Below are positions 5,182-5,502 of a stretch of 5,502 bases of DNA, piece by piece; the stretch's first letter is position 1, and each line of letters begins with the position of its first letter. The notes beneath the pieces are model-generated. The model searched no databases and was not told the DNA's origin. It was given only the letters and a program-made list of their open reading frames with translations. The stretch lies in assembly GCA_024277515.1 (NCBI GenBank), contig JAJRVB010000213.1:1-5502 (forward strand). Direction: 5' to 3'. Source of the DNA: Nitrospirota bacterium (lineage in GTDB: Bacteria; Nitrospirota; Thermodesulfovibrionia; UBA6902). Position numbers and translations under genes: made by a program.

Positions 5182-5219
5182 GGTCAGGCAGCCCTGGCAT
5201 TTTCCTGTGCTGCCTGACC
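5182..5219 (+). terminator. Perfect 11-bp stem-loop after the small ORF, possible terminator or processing site
   Basis: GGTCAGGCAGC (5182-5192) is the exact reverse complement of 5209-5219, with a 16-nt loop. The stem is GC-rich. No T-run follows on either strand, so it does not meet the usual intrinsic-terminator form. It could instead be a transcript-stabilising or processing hairpin, or an operator-like palindrome for the next gene. It is the most convincing boundary between the cob block and the next gene. Confidence 0.5.
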
Positions 5220-5278
5220 TCTCCAATAATTCTGTAATGAGCAGGTTCAAGTCAATATAAAAAGGAGAGAAAAGAAAC

Positions 5279-5502
5279 ATGGGTAAAAAAAGTAAATGCG
5301 GATGTTCATCCAGCGCTGCGGAAAGGGGTCTCGCCTTTTCCGATATCGATAAGAACTGGAAACTTGCCCTTGATCCGGACAATATTTTCTGGAGTGTCCT
5401 GCCAAGGAACAACGGGGATTTCATGTTTCCCCAGACACTGATAGACCTCTATAAAAAAGAGATGAAGCATCTCGATACTGAAATGCACAACTTCAGATTC
5501 AA
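5279..5502 (+). CDS. Unrecognised protein with Cys-rich N-terminus, 3' end outside window
   Basis: Open from ATG at 5279 to the window edge (74 full codons). AGGAG (5263-5267) lies 11 nt upstream, a usable if slightly long spacing. It starts MGKKSKCGCSSSAAERGLAF and continues with a hydrophilic stretch rich in Asp, Trp and Phe (DIDKNWKLALDPDNIFWSVL) and then LIDLYKKEMKHLDTEMHNF. The paired cysteines at 7 and 9 come straight after a Lys-rich start; no lipobox or signal peptide is apparent, so it is probably cytosolic. A metal-cluster or radical-SAM-type protein with an N-terminal extension is conceivable, but no CxxxCxxC motif lies in the visible part. I cannot assign it. It lies past the stem-loop, so it may be a separate transcription unit. 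Confidence 0.75.
   Translation, partial: MGKKSKCGCSSSAAERGLAFSDIDKNWKLALDPDNIFWSVLPRNNGDFMFPQTLIDLYKKEMKHLDTEMHNFRF

Overview
The window is a run of late adenosylcobalamin (vitamin B12) biosynthesis genes, all on the + strand. In order it holds the 3' end of a histidine-phosphatase gene (probably cobC, alpha-ribazole phosphatase), cobQ/cbiP (cobyric acid synthase), cbiB (adenosylcobinamide-phosphate synthase), cobD (threonine-phosphate decarboxylase, HisC-like) and a short cbiX (sirohydrochlorin cobaltochelatase). The last 570 bases hold two very small ORFs, a strong stem-loop, and the start of a Cys-rich protein I do not recognise. The short single-domain CbiX indicates the anaerobic (early cobalt insertion) route. 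Base composition looks close to balanced. Together with the repeat-laden genes this fits an anaerobic Nitrospirota- or Desulfobacterota-like bacterium, but that placement is inference and weakly held.

The genes form a coherent pathway block. CbiX starts the corrin branch by loading cobalt. CobQ amidates the ring to cobyric acid. CobD makes the aminopropanol phosphate linker, CbiB attaches it, and CobC acts on the lower-ligand side. cobQ and cbiB overlap by ATGA and are probably translationally coupled. cobD is 237 bp beyond cbiB, and that gap is largely filled by a small mobile element. cbiX follows cobD by 32 bp. I saw no cobalamin riboswitch in the window.

The striking part is the repeat content. 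(1) A 174-bp MITE-like element (3135-3308) has 21-bp terminal inverted repeats beginning GTAAC and a perfect 8-bp flanking duplication AACACCTG. (2) Degenerate arrays with a strict 7-bp period occur at four loci: directly abutting the cobQ start codon, inside cobQ, inside the MITE as an inverted pair, and inside cobD as an inverted pair. Two of these loci are translated, so the arrays encode low-complexity loops in conserved enzymes. (3) A separate GC-rich palindrome is also translated within cobQ. The cobamide enzymes here are therefore enlarged by in-frame repeat DNA while the motifs I checked remain intact.

The 3' end (4929-5502) is a different module: a possible 26-codon ORF in frame with cbiX after its stop, a 46-codon Lys-rich ORF with a very strong ribosome binding site and a TTG start, an 11-bp perfect stem-loop, and the first 74 codons of an unrecognised protein starting MGKKSKCGC.
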